64,000 bases of DNA from Novosphingobium sp. (GTDB taxonomy: Bacteria > Pseudomonadota > Alphaproteobacteria > Sphingomonadales > Sphingomonadaceae): NCBI GenBank assembly GCA_024236215.1, contig JACKKX010000002.1, forward strand, positions 248,001 through 312,000, written 5' to 3'. This document shows, piece after piece, positions 42,918 to 51,054 of the stretch (the stretch's first letter is position 1; each line of letters starts with the position of its first letter). The notes below the pieces were generated by a model. It was not told the DNA's origin. It saw only the letters and a program-made list of their open reading frames with translations, and made no database searches. A program made the position numbers and the translations under genes.

Positions 42918-44543
42918 CTAGTGCGGCAAATCGGCGGCCTCGGCCTTGTCGCCGGGGATCCCCCCCGGAGGCACGCGCCGCAGATCGGGCTTGCGCATCA
43001 TCGCCACCAGCGGGATCGCGGCAAGGCTGAGCCACATCATCATGTAGAAATTGTCGAGATAGGCGATCATCGCCGCCTGGCGGTTGACCTCGGCATCGAC
43101 CATGCGCAGCGCGGCTTCGCCATAGGCCTGAAACCGGTCGAGCGTGGCAAAATCGATCAGGTCGGTGACCGATGAGGTGACGTGCCCGCCAACCTCGGAA
43201 TGGCTGCGCTGCAGGTTCTGCCCGAACAGTGCGGTGACAACCGAAATACCGACCGACGAACCGATCGAGCGCGACAGGTTGAGCAGGCTCGACCCATCGG
43301 TCCGCAGCGCCGGGACAAGCGTGGCAAAGGCGGTGGCGTTGAGCGGGATGAACACAAATCCCATGCCAATCCCCTGGACGAATCCTGACATGGCGACATG
43401 GTAGTTATCGACCTGCAGCGACCAGCTCGACATTTCCCATAGTGAAAGCCCCGCGACCGCGAAGCCGCAGGCAATCAGAATTCGCGGATCGAACCCGCGC
43501 CGGATGAGCAAGCCTGAAATCTGCATGGTGATCAGCGTTCCGACCCCGCGCGGCATCAGCGCCATGCCGGTATCGATTACCCCGTATCCCATCAGGCGCT
43601 GCAACATCGGCGGAAGCAGCGCCATGGTGGCAAACATCACCACCCCGATCGCAACCATGAACATCAGCGCGGCGACATAGTTCGGATCGGCGAACAGGTG
43701 CCGGTTGAACAAGGGCTCTTTCGCGGTGGAAAGGTGGATCACCGCCATCCACGCGGCGGACAGCCCGATCACGGCATAGATCCAGGCCTCCCCGGCCTGA
43801 AACCAGTCGATATGATTGCCCCGGTCGAGCAGCAGCTGGATCGCGGTGAGCGCTGTCGCGACCAGGGCAAAGCCGGTCAGGTCGAAGCGGCGCCTCAGGA
43901 TCGGGCGCGAGGGCAGTTCGCCCATCAGGATCACCAGCGAAATCGCGCCGAGCGGAACGTTGACGTAAAACACCGAACGCCAGTTCCAGTTCTCGGTCAG
44001 CCAACCGCCAAGGATCGGCCCCAGGATCGGGCCGACCATGATCCCCATGCCCCACAGAGCCATCATTTGCGGCTGGCGCGAAGGCTTGTTGGTATCGATC
44101 ATCGCGGCCTGGCTGAGTGGCGAGATGAAGGCGCCCGTTGCCCCCTGCAAGGCACGGAAGATCACCATCTGGGTGATGTTCTGGGCCATCCCGCACAGCA
44201 TCGAGGTTACCACGAAGCCGCTGACCGAGAGCAGGAACAGCCGCCGCGAGCCTACCCGGTCGGCTAGCCAGCCGGTGATCGGCATCGCAACCGCCATGGC
44301 GATGATATAGCTCGTCAGCACCCAGCTTACTTCATCCGAGGTTGCACCGAGGGTCGATTGCATATGCGGGATCGCGACGTTGGCGATGGTCGTGTCGAGG
44401 ATCTGGATCAGCGAGGCGATCATGATCCCCACCACCAGCAGCATGGTGTTCTCAACCGGCAACAGTGCGACATCCGCCACCGCTTGCTGCGGCTGGGCCG
44501 CGCGGGCCGGCCGACGTGAGGCAGGGGAGGCGGCGCTGGCCAC
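42918..44543 (-). CDS. emrB: DHA2-family drug efflux MFS permease (EmrB-type)
   Basis: A 541-residue inner-membrane drug:H+ antiporter of the 14-helix DHA2 group. Diagnostic segments are LDTTIANVAIPHMQ, GWLADRVGSRRLF, RALQGATGAFISP and GPILGGWL with the WRSVFYVNVPLG motif C region. The start is GTG at 44543. It lies 11 bases downstream of the periplasmic adaptor (emrA), and both follow a marR gene, so this is a MarR-controlled EmrAB-type efflux set that probably pairs with a TolC-like outer-membrane protein elsewhere. Confidence 0.9.
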   Translation of the reverse strand: MASAASPASRRPARAAQPQQAVADVALLPVENTMLLVVGIMIASLIQILDTTIANVAIPHMQSTLGATSDEVSWVLTSYIIAMAVAMPITGWLADRVGSRRLFLLSVSGFVVTSMLCGMAQNITQMVIFRALQGATGAFISPLSQAAMIDTNKPSRQPQMMALWGMGIMVGPILGPILGGWLTENWNWRSVFYVNVPLGAISLVILMGELPSRPILRRRFDLTGFALVATALTAIQLLLDRGNHIDWFQAGEAWIYAVIGLSAAWMAVIHLSTAKEPLFNRHLFADPNYVAALMFMVAIGVVMFATMALLPPMLQRLMGYGVIDTGMALMPRGVGTLITMQISGLLIRRGFDPRILIACGFAVAGLSLWEMSSWSLQVDNYHVAMSGFVQGIGMGFVFIPLNATAFATLVPALRTDGSSLLNLSRSIGSSVGISVVTALFGQNLQRSHSEVGGHVTSSVTDLIDFATLDRFQAYGEAALRMVDAEVNRQAAMIAYLDNFYMMMWLSLAAIPLVAMMRKPDLRRVPPGGIPGDKAEAADLPH

Positions 44544-44554
44544 GGGCGTGCCGC

Positions 44555-45628
44555 CTAGTGCTTGCGGCCGTCGGTGAACACGGTGACCTTGCTCGAAAGC
44601 CCGGCGATCAGCTGGCGCGGACTGCGCTCGTCAAGAACGATCCGCACGGGTACGCGCTGGGTTACCTTGACCCAGTTGCCGCTGGCATTCTGCGCGGGCA
44701 GAACAGAGAATTCGCTGCCCGTTCCTGCGCCGATCGAGGCGACATGGGCGCGCAATTTCAGGCCCGGATAGGCATCGAAGCTGATCTCTGCGGGCTGGCC
44801 TGGCTTCATGTCGGCCAGATCGGTTTCCTTGAAATTGGCCTCGATATAGACGCTGCTGTCTGCAACGATTGTAACCACCGGCAAGCCGGTGATCGCATCC
44901 TGCCCGACGGTCAGGCGATCGGCCTGGGCAACCGTTCCTGCCACCGGCGCGCGCACTTCGGTTCGGCGCAGGTTGAGCTCCACCACCGAGCGCTGCGCGC
45001 GCGCCGCCGCGAGCTGGGGGTAGACACCGGGCACCTGTGAACCGCTGGCCAGCTTGGCCTGCGCCTCACGGCTCTTGGAGCGCGCAATTGCCAGCTGGTC
45101 CTCGGCCTGGGCGACCTGATGCACGGCGGCGTCATAGGTTGCCTTGGTGGCAAAGCCGCGCTTCCACAGTGCCTCTTGCCGGGAAAGATTGGTGCGGGCG
45201 AAGGCGATATTCTCCTCCGCAGCGGCGACGTCGGCGCCCGACATCGCGCTGGCGCTGGCCAGCGACGTTTCGCTGGCCTGTGCGCTGGCAATCGCGGCAT
45301 TGGCCTGGGCCAGTTGCAGCCGGTAGGGTTCGGGATCGATCCGGAACAACAGATCGCCGGCCGCGACGTGGCGATTCTCAGCAGTGAAGACCTCCACGAT
45401 TTTGCCGGTAATTTCCGCGCTGACCGAAACCTTGTCGAGATGGACATAGGCGTTGTCGGTCGAAACCTTGCCCTGCAGGTTCCACCAATAGGTCACCGCA
45501 CCGACAATCAGCAGGAGGGGGACCGAAAGCATCAGCGCAAGGCGGCCAAGGTGGCGCTTGGGCGCCGGGGCCTGAACCTCGGCCGCGGCAAGATCGGTAT
45601 CGTTCAGCTTGGGATCGGCTTCAGCCAT
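44555..45628 (-). CDS. emrA: EmrA-type periplasmic adaptor (HlyD family)
   Basis: A 357-residue membrane fusion protein. One N-terminal anchor (about 29-50, LGRLALMLSVPLLLIVGAV) precedes the lipoyl halves (VSAEITGKIVEVFTAENRHVAAGDLLFRIDP and RTEVRAPVAGTVAQ), with the long Ala/Gln-rich hairpin between. It links the EmrB-type permease to an outer-membrane channel. The ATG at 45628 (MAEADPKLND) is preferred; a start at 45673 would overlap marR more. It overlaps the marR 3' end by 8 bases, so translation is coupled. Confidence 0.9.
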   Translation of the reverse strand: MAEADPKLNDTDLAAAEVQAPAPKRHLGRLALMLSVPLLLIVGAVTYWWNLQGKVSTDNAYVHLDKVSVSAEITGKIVEVFTAENRHVAAGDLLFRIDPEPYRLQLAQANAAIASAQASETSLASASAMSGADVAAAEENIAFARTNLSRQEALWKRGFATKATYDAAVHQVAQAEDQLAIARSKSREAQAKLASGSQVPGVYPQLAAARAQRSVVELNLRRTEVRAPVAGTVAQADRLTVGQDAITGLPVVTIVADSSVYIEANFKETDLADMKPGQPAEISFDAYPGLKLRAHVASIGAGTGSEFSVLPAQNASGNWVKVTQRVPVRIVLDERSPRQLIAGLSSKVTVFTDGRKH

Positions 45629-46064
45629 GATTGGCAACCTTTTGATCGCGGCGCGCCCCCAGATTCTCGCCAATCGCGGTGAGGGTGCGGGCGAAATTCG
45701 CGCGCTCGGTGTCGGTGATTCCGGTCAACATGTCTTCGAGCAGCTTGTCGATGCATTCCTTCAGCACCGGAAGAACCTCGCGGCTGCGTTTGGTGAGGAA
45801 GAGCCGACGCGCACGGCGGTCGGCCGGATCCTGTCTGCGTTCGACCATTCCTGCTTCTTCCATCCGGTCGACCATCCGGCACAGGGTGATCGGCTCGACA
45901 TCGAGCTGTTCGGCATAGAACCCCTGGTTTTCGCCTTCCCAACGGGTGAGGTAGAACAGCAATCTGGCCTGCGGGCCTGTCACCCCGAGCGAGCGAACCT
46001 GCTCATCGAAGGCGCGGCGCAACAGGCGCGAGCGATCACTGAGCAGATAGCCGATGTTCTCCAT
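45621..46064 (-). CDS. MarR-family regulator of the efflux operon
   Basis: A 147-residue winged-helix repressor with the MarR core (VTGPQARLLFYLTRWEG, LDVEPITLCRMVDRMEEAGMVERRQDPADRRARRLFLT). MarR proteins usually sense small aromatic or drug-like compounds and release the DNA. It heads the marR-emrA-emrB operon and a likely operator lies upstream, so it probably represses its own operon. The ATG at 46064 follows GAGGGCGC. Confidence 0.92.
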   Translation of the reverse strand: MENIGYLLSDRSRLLRRAFDEQVRSLGVTGPQARLLFYLTRWEGENQGFYAEQLDVEPITLCRMVDRMEEAGMVERRQDPADRRARRLFLTKRSREVLPVLKECIDKLLEDMLTGITDTERANFARTLTAIGENLGARRDQKVANHG

Positions 46065-46072
46065 GATTGAGG

Positions 46073-46103
46073 GCGCATATAATAAGTGCGCTTAACAAGT
46101 CAA
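46073..46103 (-). promoter_or_regulatory. Promoter with candidate MarR operator
   Basis: On the minus strand TTGACT (46103-46098), a 16-base spacer and TATATG (46081-46076) form a promoter. GCGCA (46073-46077) and TGCGC (46087-46091) form a dyad overlapping the -10 box, where a repressor would block transcription. It lies in the gap between marR and the divergent alpha/beta hydrolase gene. Confidence 0.55.
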
Positions 46104-46151
46104 TCGGAGCTGACCGGTGACTTGCCGGAAGCGTCAGGCTAAGGGCAGGCC

Positions 46152-46916
46152 ATGAGCATCAGGACCACGTTCTTCTCCGGCCACGGCGGCGCACGTCTGG
46201 CCTTGCACCGGCTGGGCGAGGGGCGCCCGCTGGTGCTGCTGCACGGTCTGTTTTCAAGCGCGGAGATGAACTGGATCCGCTTTGGGCATGCCGCCTGCCT
46301 GGCCGAGGCCGGGTTCGAGGTGCTGATGCCCGATCTGCGCGCGCATGGGCAGAGCGACAAGCCCCACGATCCGGCGGCCTATCCGGCCGACGTGCTGGCG
46401 CTCGACGCGGCGGCGCTGATCGCGGAGCTTGGTCTGTCCGACTACGATCTTGGCGGGTTTTCACTCGGCGCGCGCACGTCAGTGAGGGCGGTCATCGCCG
46501 GGCTGCGCCCCAGGCGGCTGATACTCGGGGGCATGGGCCTGGAAGGACTGGCCGGGTGGAGCGGGCGCCAGACCTTCTTCCTTGATGCGATTGACCGGTT
46601 CGAGACGGTTCGCATGGGCGATCCGGCCTATTTCACGGTCCAGTTCATGAAGACCATGAAGATCGACCGCACGGCGGCGCGGCTGTTGCTCCAGACCATG
46701 ACCGACACCCCGCCTGCGGCGCTGGCGGCGCTGACCATGCCGACGCTGGTGATCTGCGGCGACGAGGACAATGACAACGGCTCGGCCGACCGGCTGGTCC
46801 AGGCCCTGCCCGGCGCGGTCCGCGCCACCATTCCCGGCACCCACATGGGCAGCGTCACCGGCCCTGCGCTGGGCGAGGCGATCCGCGATTTCCTTACCGG
46901 AACGGCGGCTCGTTGA
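46152..46916 (+). CDS. Alpha/beta-fold hydrolase
   Basis: A 254-residue esterase or lipase-like enzyme. The oxyanion-hole motif HGLFSS (31-36), the nucleophile elbow GGFSLGAR with Ser104 and a late GTHMGSV carrying a likely catalytic His fit the fold. The substrate is unknown. The ATG at 46152 follows AAGGGCAGG. It is divergent from the MarR operon and its 3' end overlaps the AMP nucleosidase gene by 23 bases. Confidence 0.88.
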   Translation: MSIRTTFFSGHGGARLALHRLGEGRPLVLLHGLFSSAEMNWIRFGHAACLAEAGFEVLMPDLRAHGQSDKPHDPAAYPADVLALDAAALIAELGLSDYDLGGFSLGARTSVRAVIAGLRPRRLILGGMGLEGLAGWSGRQTFFLDAIDRFETVRMGDPAYFTVQFMKTMKIDRTAARLLLQTMTDTPPAALAALTMPTLVICGDEDNDNGSADRLVQALPGAVRATIPGTHMGSVTGPALGEAIRDFLTGTAAR

Positions 46917-48327
46917 AGGCGCGCAACTTGCGCGAATGGAGCCGGGCCCCCTCGGCGCGCAGCAGGTCGATCGTGGTGGTGCCGATCAGAAGATGCGCCG
47001 CAATCGCCTCTTCATAGAAGCGGTTGGCCTGACCGGGCAGCTTGATTTCGCCGTGCAGCGGCTTGTCGGAAACGCACAGAAGCGTGCCGTAGGGCACCCG
47101 GAAGCGATAGCCCTGGGCGGCAATGGTCGCGCTTTCCATATCGATCCCGATGGCGCGCGCCAGGCTGAGGCGGCGGGCCGACTGGGTGAAGCGCAGTTCC
47201 CAGTTGCGATCGTCGGTGGTGGCGACGGTGCCGGTACGCATCCGCTTCTTGAGATTGGCGCCGGTATCCCCGCTGACCTTCTCGGCCGCCTGGGCCAGCG
47301 CGATCTGCACTTCCGCGATCGCCGGGATCGGCACTTCGGGTGGCAGCACTGGATCAAGCACATGATCGTCGCGCAGATAGGCGTGGGCCAGCACATAGTC
47401 CCCGATCCGCTGGGTATCGCGCAGACCCCCACAGTGGCCGATCATCAGCCAGGCCTCGGGCCGCAGCACCGCGAGGTGATCGCACACGGTCTTGGCGTTG
47501 GATGGGCCGACCCCGATGTTGACCAGCGTAATCCCCAGCCCGTCTTCGCGCACCAGGTGATAGGCCGGCATCTGGTGGCGTCGCCAGGCCGTGTCCGAGA
47601 GGCGCTCGCGCGCGTTTTCGGTATGCTCGTCGAGCAGCAGGCCGCCCGCGCCGGACAGCAGGGTATAGCCGTTCTGGCCCAGCTGCTTGCCCGCCCAGTC
47701 AACGAATTCATCGACATAGCGGTGATAGTTGGTGAACAGCACGAAGCGCTGGAAATGCTCCACCGAGGTGCCGGTATAGTGCGCCAGCCGCGCCAGGCTG
47801 AAATCGGTGCGCAGCGCATCGAACAGCGCCAGCGGGATGGTTTCGTCGAGCCCGTCAACCTCGACCCCATCGGCCAGCTCGTCACCGATCATCGCCAGTT
47901 CGGTCGAGGGGAAATGGCGCGCCAGATCCTGCGGGCGGATCGTGCCCAGTGTGGCGCCGCCGTCGATCACATAGGGGAAGGGGATTTCCTGGGCCGAGCG
48001 GCCAACTTCGATCTCGATCCGGTAATCGTCCTGAAGCAGATCGAGCTGTTCGGCGAGATACCCGGCAAAAAGCTGGGGGCGGGTCACCGTGGTGGTGAAC
48101 ATGCCCGGATGGGCCAGCCGCCCGAAGGCGCGGGCGAGATCGGGCCGGGTTTCTTCACCCTGATAGCGCACCCGCAGCTCGGGATAGCACCATTCGCGGT
48201 TTTCGCGGCGTGATTGCGGAGGAAGGGTGCCGTCTGCCGCAAACGCGGCAATGTCCGAGCGGAGGGTGGAGGCGGCGGTTTCGTAGACGCGGACCAATTC
48301 CGCGATGATCTTTTCTGTTCTTTCCAT
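46894..48327 (-). CDS. amn: AMP nucleosidase
   Basis: Amn hydrolyses AMP to adenine and ribose 5-phosphate and regulates AMP levels. The 477 residues (E. coli Amn has 484) include an N-terminal domain up to about 180 and the nucleosidase domain with VNIGVGPSNAKTVCDHLAVLRPEAWLMIGHCGGLR, RTGTVATTDDRNWEL and IGIDMESATIAAQGYRFRVP. Cytoplasmic hexamers are usual. The ATG at 48327 (MERTEKIIAEL) is chosen; a reading to 48498 would run into rplI. Its end overlaps the convergent alpha/beta hydrolase gene. Confidence 0.93.
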   Translation of the reverse strand: MERTEKIIAELVRVYETAASTLRSDIAAFAADGTLPPQSRRENREWCYPELRVRYQGEETRPDLARAFGRLAHPGMFTTTVTRPQLFAGYLAEQLDLLQDDYRIEIEVGRSAQEIPFPYVIDGGATLGTIRPQDLARHFPSTELAMIGDELADGVEVDGLDETIPLALFDALRTDFSLARLAHYTGTSVEHFQRFVLFTNYHRYVDEFVDWAGKQLGQNGYTLLSGAGGLLLDEHTENARERLSDTAWRRHQMPAYHLVREDGLGITLVNIGVGPSNAKTVCDHLAVLRPEAWLMIGHCGGLRDTQRIGDYVLAHAYLRDDHVLDPVLPPEVPIPAIAEVQIALAQAAEKVSGDTGANLKKRMRTGTVATTDDRNWELRFTQSARRLSLARAIGIDMESATIAAQGYRFRVPYGTLLCVSDKPLHGEIKLPGQANRFYEEAIAAHLLIGTTTIDLLRAEGARLHSRKLRAFNEPPFR

Positions 48328-48373
48328 CGCGGGCCTATAGCCCGGCGATCGCGAAGTTTCAATGACGGCAACG

Positions 48374-48397
48374 AAAAGGGGGCGCCGAAGCGCCCCC
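48374..48397 (-). terminator. Rho-independent terminator after rplI
   Basis: On the minus strand GGGGGCGC and GCGCCCCC (48397-48390 and 48385-48378) with a 4-base loop are followed by TTTT (48377-48374). Confidence 0.9.
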
Positions 48398-48424
48398 GAT
48401 CCGGCTGCAACGATGCCGAGGCGA

Positions 48425-49027
48425 TCAGGCTTCGGCTTCGTCCGGGGCGGCTTCGGCGGCGGGAGCCGCTTCTTCCGCTTCGCCGTTGCCGGCTTCAAAG
48501 TCGGTCGCGGCGGCCGCAGCGGCTTCGTCTTCGAACATCGCCGCGATCACGTCGACGCCCTGGGCCTGCTGGTCGGCTTCGTCCGGTGAGCGGGCGACGT
48601 TGACCTTGACCGTCACGGCAACTTCGGGGTGCAGCGCAACCTTGACGTCGAACACGCCGATGGTCTTGATCGGGCGTTCGAGCACGATCATCGCCTTGGT
48701 CACGTCGGCGCCGTCGGCGTTGAGCGCATCGACGATGTCGCGCACCGAAACCGAGCCATAAAGATGGCCGGCGTTCGAGCTGGCGCGGATCAGCACCACC
48801 GACTTGCCGTCGACGTTCTTGGCGTGGCCTTCGGCGTCGGTGCGGCGGGCGGCGTTGTCGGCCTCGATCTTGGAGCGGTTGGCTTCAAAGACCTTGCGGT
48901 TGGCCTCGTTGGCGCGCAGCGCCTTTTTGTTGGGCAGCAGATAGTTGCGGGCGTAACCGTCCTTGACGGTGACGACATCGCCGATCGTGCCGAGCTTCTC
49001 GATCCGTTCGAGGAGGATGATTTCCAT
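48425..49027 (-). CDS. rplI: 50S ribosomal protein L9 with acidic tail
   Basis: L9 binds 23S rRNA domain V and limits frameshifting. The first 147 residues or so have the two-domain L9 structure (MEIILLERIEKLGTIGDVVTVKDGYARNYLLPNKKAL, ..., VKVNVARSPDEAD). The last 50 residues are rich in Ala, Glu and Asp, making it 200 residues against about 149 in E. coli. It is the third gene of the rpsF-rpsR-rplI operon. Confidence 0.97.
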   Translation of the reverse strand: MEIILLERIEKLGTIGDVVTVKDGYARNYLLPNKKALRANEANRKVFEANRSKIEADNAARRTDAEGHAKNVDGKSVVLIRASSNAGHLYGSVSVRDIVDALNADGADVTKAMIVLERPIKTIGVFDVKVALHPEVAVTVKVNVARSPDEADQQAQGVDVIAAMFEDEAAAAAATDFEAGNGEAEEAAPAAEAAPDEAEA

Positions 49028-49040
49028 CGTGCTTCTCCCC

Positions 49041-49265
49041 TTACTTCACGAGGTAGGGCAGCAGCCCCAGGTGACGGGCACGCTTGATCGCTTGGCCCAG
49101 TTCGCGCTGCTTCTTGGCCGAAACGGCGGTGATGCGGCTGGGGACGATCTTGCCACGCTCGGACATGTAGGTCTGGAGCAGGCGGGTGTCCTTGTAATCG
49201 ATCTTGGGAGCGTTCTTGCCCGAGAACGGGCAGCTCTTGCGGCGGCGGAAAAATGCGCGGGCCAT
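49041..49265 (-). CDS. rpsR: 30S ribosomal protein S18
   Basis: S18 is a small-subunit protein that pairs with S6. The 74 residues include [22 protein letters not shown] and [35 protein letters not shown]. It lies 3 bases after rpsF and 13 before rplI. Confidence 0.98.
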   Translation of the reverse strand: MARAFFRRRKSCPFSGKNAPKIDYKDTRLLQTYMSERGKIVPSRITAVSAKKQRELGQAIKRARHLGLLPYLVK

Positions 49266-49268
49266 CTC

Positions 49269-49631
49269 TTAGAACTCCTCGCGTTCGCGGCGCTTGGTGC
49301 GCTCACGGTCCTGCTTGCGCATCTGCACCGAAGGACCAGCCTCGTGCTCGTCGACGCGCACGGTCAGCCAGCGGATCACGTCTTCGTTGATCGCAGTCTG
49401 GCGCTCCAGCTCGGCAACGGTGCCCGCAGGGGCCTCGATGTTGAGCATCACGAAGTGCGCCTTGCGGTTGCGCTTGATCTTGTAGGCGAGGTTCTTGAGG
49501 CCCCAGGTCTCGGTCTTGGTGACCTTGCCCTGGTTGGCTTCGACGATCTCGGTGGCGGCGGCGGCCAGCGCATCTACCTGCGACTGGCTGAGATCCTGGC
49601 GTGCCAGGAACACGTGCTCGTAAAGCGGCAC
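49269..49631 (-). CDS. rpsF: 30S ribosomal protein S6
   Basis: S6 forms a heterodimer with S18. The 120 residues start (V)[15 protein letters not shown] and contain the family stretch [28 protein letters not shown]. The start is GTG at 49631 with AAGGA about 8 bases upstream. It heads the rpsF-rpsR-rplI operon; a structured leader precedes it. Confidence 0.98.
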   Translation of the reverse strand: MPLYEHVFLARQDLSQSQVDALAAAATEIVEANQGKVTKTETWGLKNLAYKIKRNRKAHFVMLNIEAPAGTVAELERQTAINEDVIRWLTVRVDEHEAGPSVQMRKQDRERTKRREREEF

Positions 49632-49727
49632 GGCAGCTTCCTTCTGTCATCTAGCCGATCGCTGGCTGATCCGCACGATTGCGGGGCCCCTCCGGCTTTC
49701 TTGGCTCCCCGTGCGGGCACGGGGAGT
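49632..49727 (-). promoter_or_regulatory. Structured leader of rpsF, candidate S6:S18 autoregulatory element
   Basis: The message from the predicted promoter would begin near 49727 with a perfect 10-bp hairpin CTCCCCGTGC / GCACGGGGAG (49705-49726). A second hairpin CCGCA-atcg-TGCGG lies at 49671-49684. In several bacteria S6:S18 binds a hairpin in this leader to control its own synthesis; the match here is only structural. The first hairpin also resembles part of the palindromic repeat at 9155-9298. Confidence 0.45.
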
Positions 49728-49733
49728 GGCGGC

Positions 49734-49761
49734 CCTTAGCGGTTTTGCGCTGCAATGCAAG
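49734..49761 (-). promoter_or_regulatory. Predicted promoter of rpsF-rpsR-rplI
   Basis: On the minus strand CTTGCA (49761-49756), a 16-base spacer and CTAAGG (49739-49734) followed by GCCGCC match the rpsA promoter closely. Confidence 0.55.
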
Positions 49762-49783
49762 GGAAAAGCCCGGACATCGCTTG

Positions 49784-50314
49784 TCAGACGTCGATCATCG
49801 TCACCTTGCTGATCGTGCCGTCACGGTCGCTGCGCATGACGCCCTGGATTATGAAATGACCGGGGCGATCAGTGTCGTTGTGAAAGCGGAAGTCCCCGGT
49901 GCTGGTTCCCCAGGCGAAATTGTTGGGCAGTGTGTCGCCGGAAATGTTGCGCATCCGGGTAATCGATAGCCCCGCTTCGTTGCCGATCACCCAGCAATTG
50001 CCCCAGATCGCGGACAGGCCGGAATAGATCGTGTCGCCCCACTGCATCTTTTCAACCATCTTCCCGGTGAAATCCCAGTTGGCATCGAGCGAAAAATCCA
50101 TGTCGAGCTGCGATATGAACTCGCCACCTTCGATGAAGTCGGCATCGAAGCGCAGGCGTCCGCGCCAATGCAGCCCCATGACGCGCCGCATCAGACTGGT
50201 GTAGCGCTCGGGTACGATCGCCCGGGCAGATGTGGAAAAGGCGAGCGCAGCGCCAAGGCCAAGGGAAAATCGGCGCCGGGTCAGGGCGAGAGATGGGGAG
50301 GAAGGGGGTCGCAT
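49784..50314 (-). CDS. Tat-exported small protein of unknown function
   Basis: A 176-residue protein. The start MRPPSSPSLALTRRRFSLGLGAALAF contains a Tat-like twin arginine (TRRRF) followed by a hydrophobic segment ending ARA. The mature part is beta-rich with many Trp and Gly and long charged segments (LRFDADFIEGGEFISQLDMD, HFIIQGVMRSDRDG). I do not recognise the family. It may bind a ligand or metal in the periplasm. The ATG at 50314 has GGAGGAAGG about 11 bases upstream. It is the second Tat-exported unknown here after 20153-21187; the two do not look related. Confidence 0.75.
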   Translation of the reverse strand: MRPPSSPSLALTRRRFSLGLGAALAFSTSARAIVPERYTSLMRRVMGLHWRGRLRFDADFIEGGEFISQLDMDFSLDANWDFTGKMVEKMQWGDTIYSGLSAIWGNCWVIGNEAGLSITRMRNISGDTLPNNFAWGTSTGDFRFHNDTDRPGHFIIQGVMRSDRDGTISKVTMIDV

Positions 50315-50450
50315 CGGTGCTGGCTAGGCAGGTTCGGCCGCGCCTCCTTGTCAATTTGCGACAGCGAAGAGGATTTGTGGTGCAATTGCGCGGTATCAAT
50401 GCGGCTCATGCTGCAAGTGCTAACAGTGCGGCCAAGCAAGGAGACACTAC

Positions 50451-50978
50451 ATGCCGCAAGATGCAAGCACCCCCGCGATTGCCGAAATGACCGTTCGCTC
50501 CGGCGCGGTTCTGGCCGTTCGGCCCGTCACGCCAGAGGATGAGCCGCTGCTCGAGGAATTCTTCGACCGGGTCAGCGACGAGGATCGCCGGTTCCGGTTT
50601 CTCAGTCCGCGCAAGCATATCGGCCACGATATTCTGGCGCCGATGGTGGAGATCGACCATTTCCGCACCGAAACCTGGCTGGCCTTCGACGAAGCGAGCG
50701 GGCAGGTCGTCGGCACCGCCATGCTCGCCTGCGACAATCCGCTCGACACCGGCGAGATCGCGGTTTCGGTCTGCAAGAACTGGCGCGGCAAGGGCGTGGG
50801 CTGGGGTCTGCTCGACGTCGTTGCCGAAGCCGCGCGGCACCGCGGTCTGCGCCGGGTGATCGCAATCGAGGATCGCGAAAACCATGCCGCGATCGAGCTC
50901 GAGCGGGAAAAGGGATTTGCGCCCCATGCGCTCGAAGGCGATCCCACCCTGGTGATGCTCGAGAAGATCCTGCGCTGA
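50451..50978 (+). CDS. GNAT-family N-acetyltransferase
   Basis: A 175-residue acetyltransferase with the acetyl-CoA binding motif KNWRGKGVGWGLLDV and the N-terminal strand VRPVTPEDEPLLEEFF. The C-terminal EKGFAPHALEGD is typical of the Rim-like or antibiotic-resistance acetyltransferases, but the substrate is unknown. The ATG at 50451 is preceded by AAGGAG. A bidirectional terminator follows it. Confidence 0.88.
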   Translation: MPQDASTPAIAEMTVRSGAVLAVRPVTPEDEPLLEEFFDRVSDEDRRFRFLSPRKHIGHDILAPMVEIDHFRTETWLAFDEASGQVVGTAMLACDNPLDTGEIAVSVCKNWRGKGVGWGLLDVVAEAARHRGLRRVIAIEDRENHAAIELEREKGFAPHALEGDPTLVMLEKILR

Positions 50979-51009
50979 TCGCGCGGCGACCAAAGCCCGG
51001 ACAAAAAAA

Positions 51010-51033
51010 GGGGGAGCCAAGGCTCCCCCTTTT
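51010..51033. terminator. Bidirectional rho-independent terminator
   Basis: GGGGGAGCC (51010-51018) and GGCTCCCCC (51021-51029) form a 9-bp stem with a 2-base loop, flanked by seven A and four T residues, so it ends transcripts from the GNAT gene and the convergent TonB receptor gene. Confidence 0.92.
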
Positions 51034-51054
51034 CGTATTGCCGAAGCGGCTGGA

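Noticed and set aside
46771-48213. A 480-residue open frame on the plus strand opposite amn
   Set aside because: It is a shadow of AMP nucleosidase; it has no ribosome binding site and no recognisable domains.
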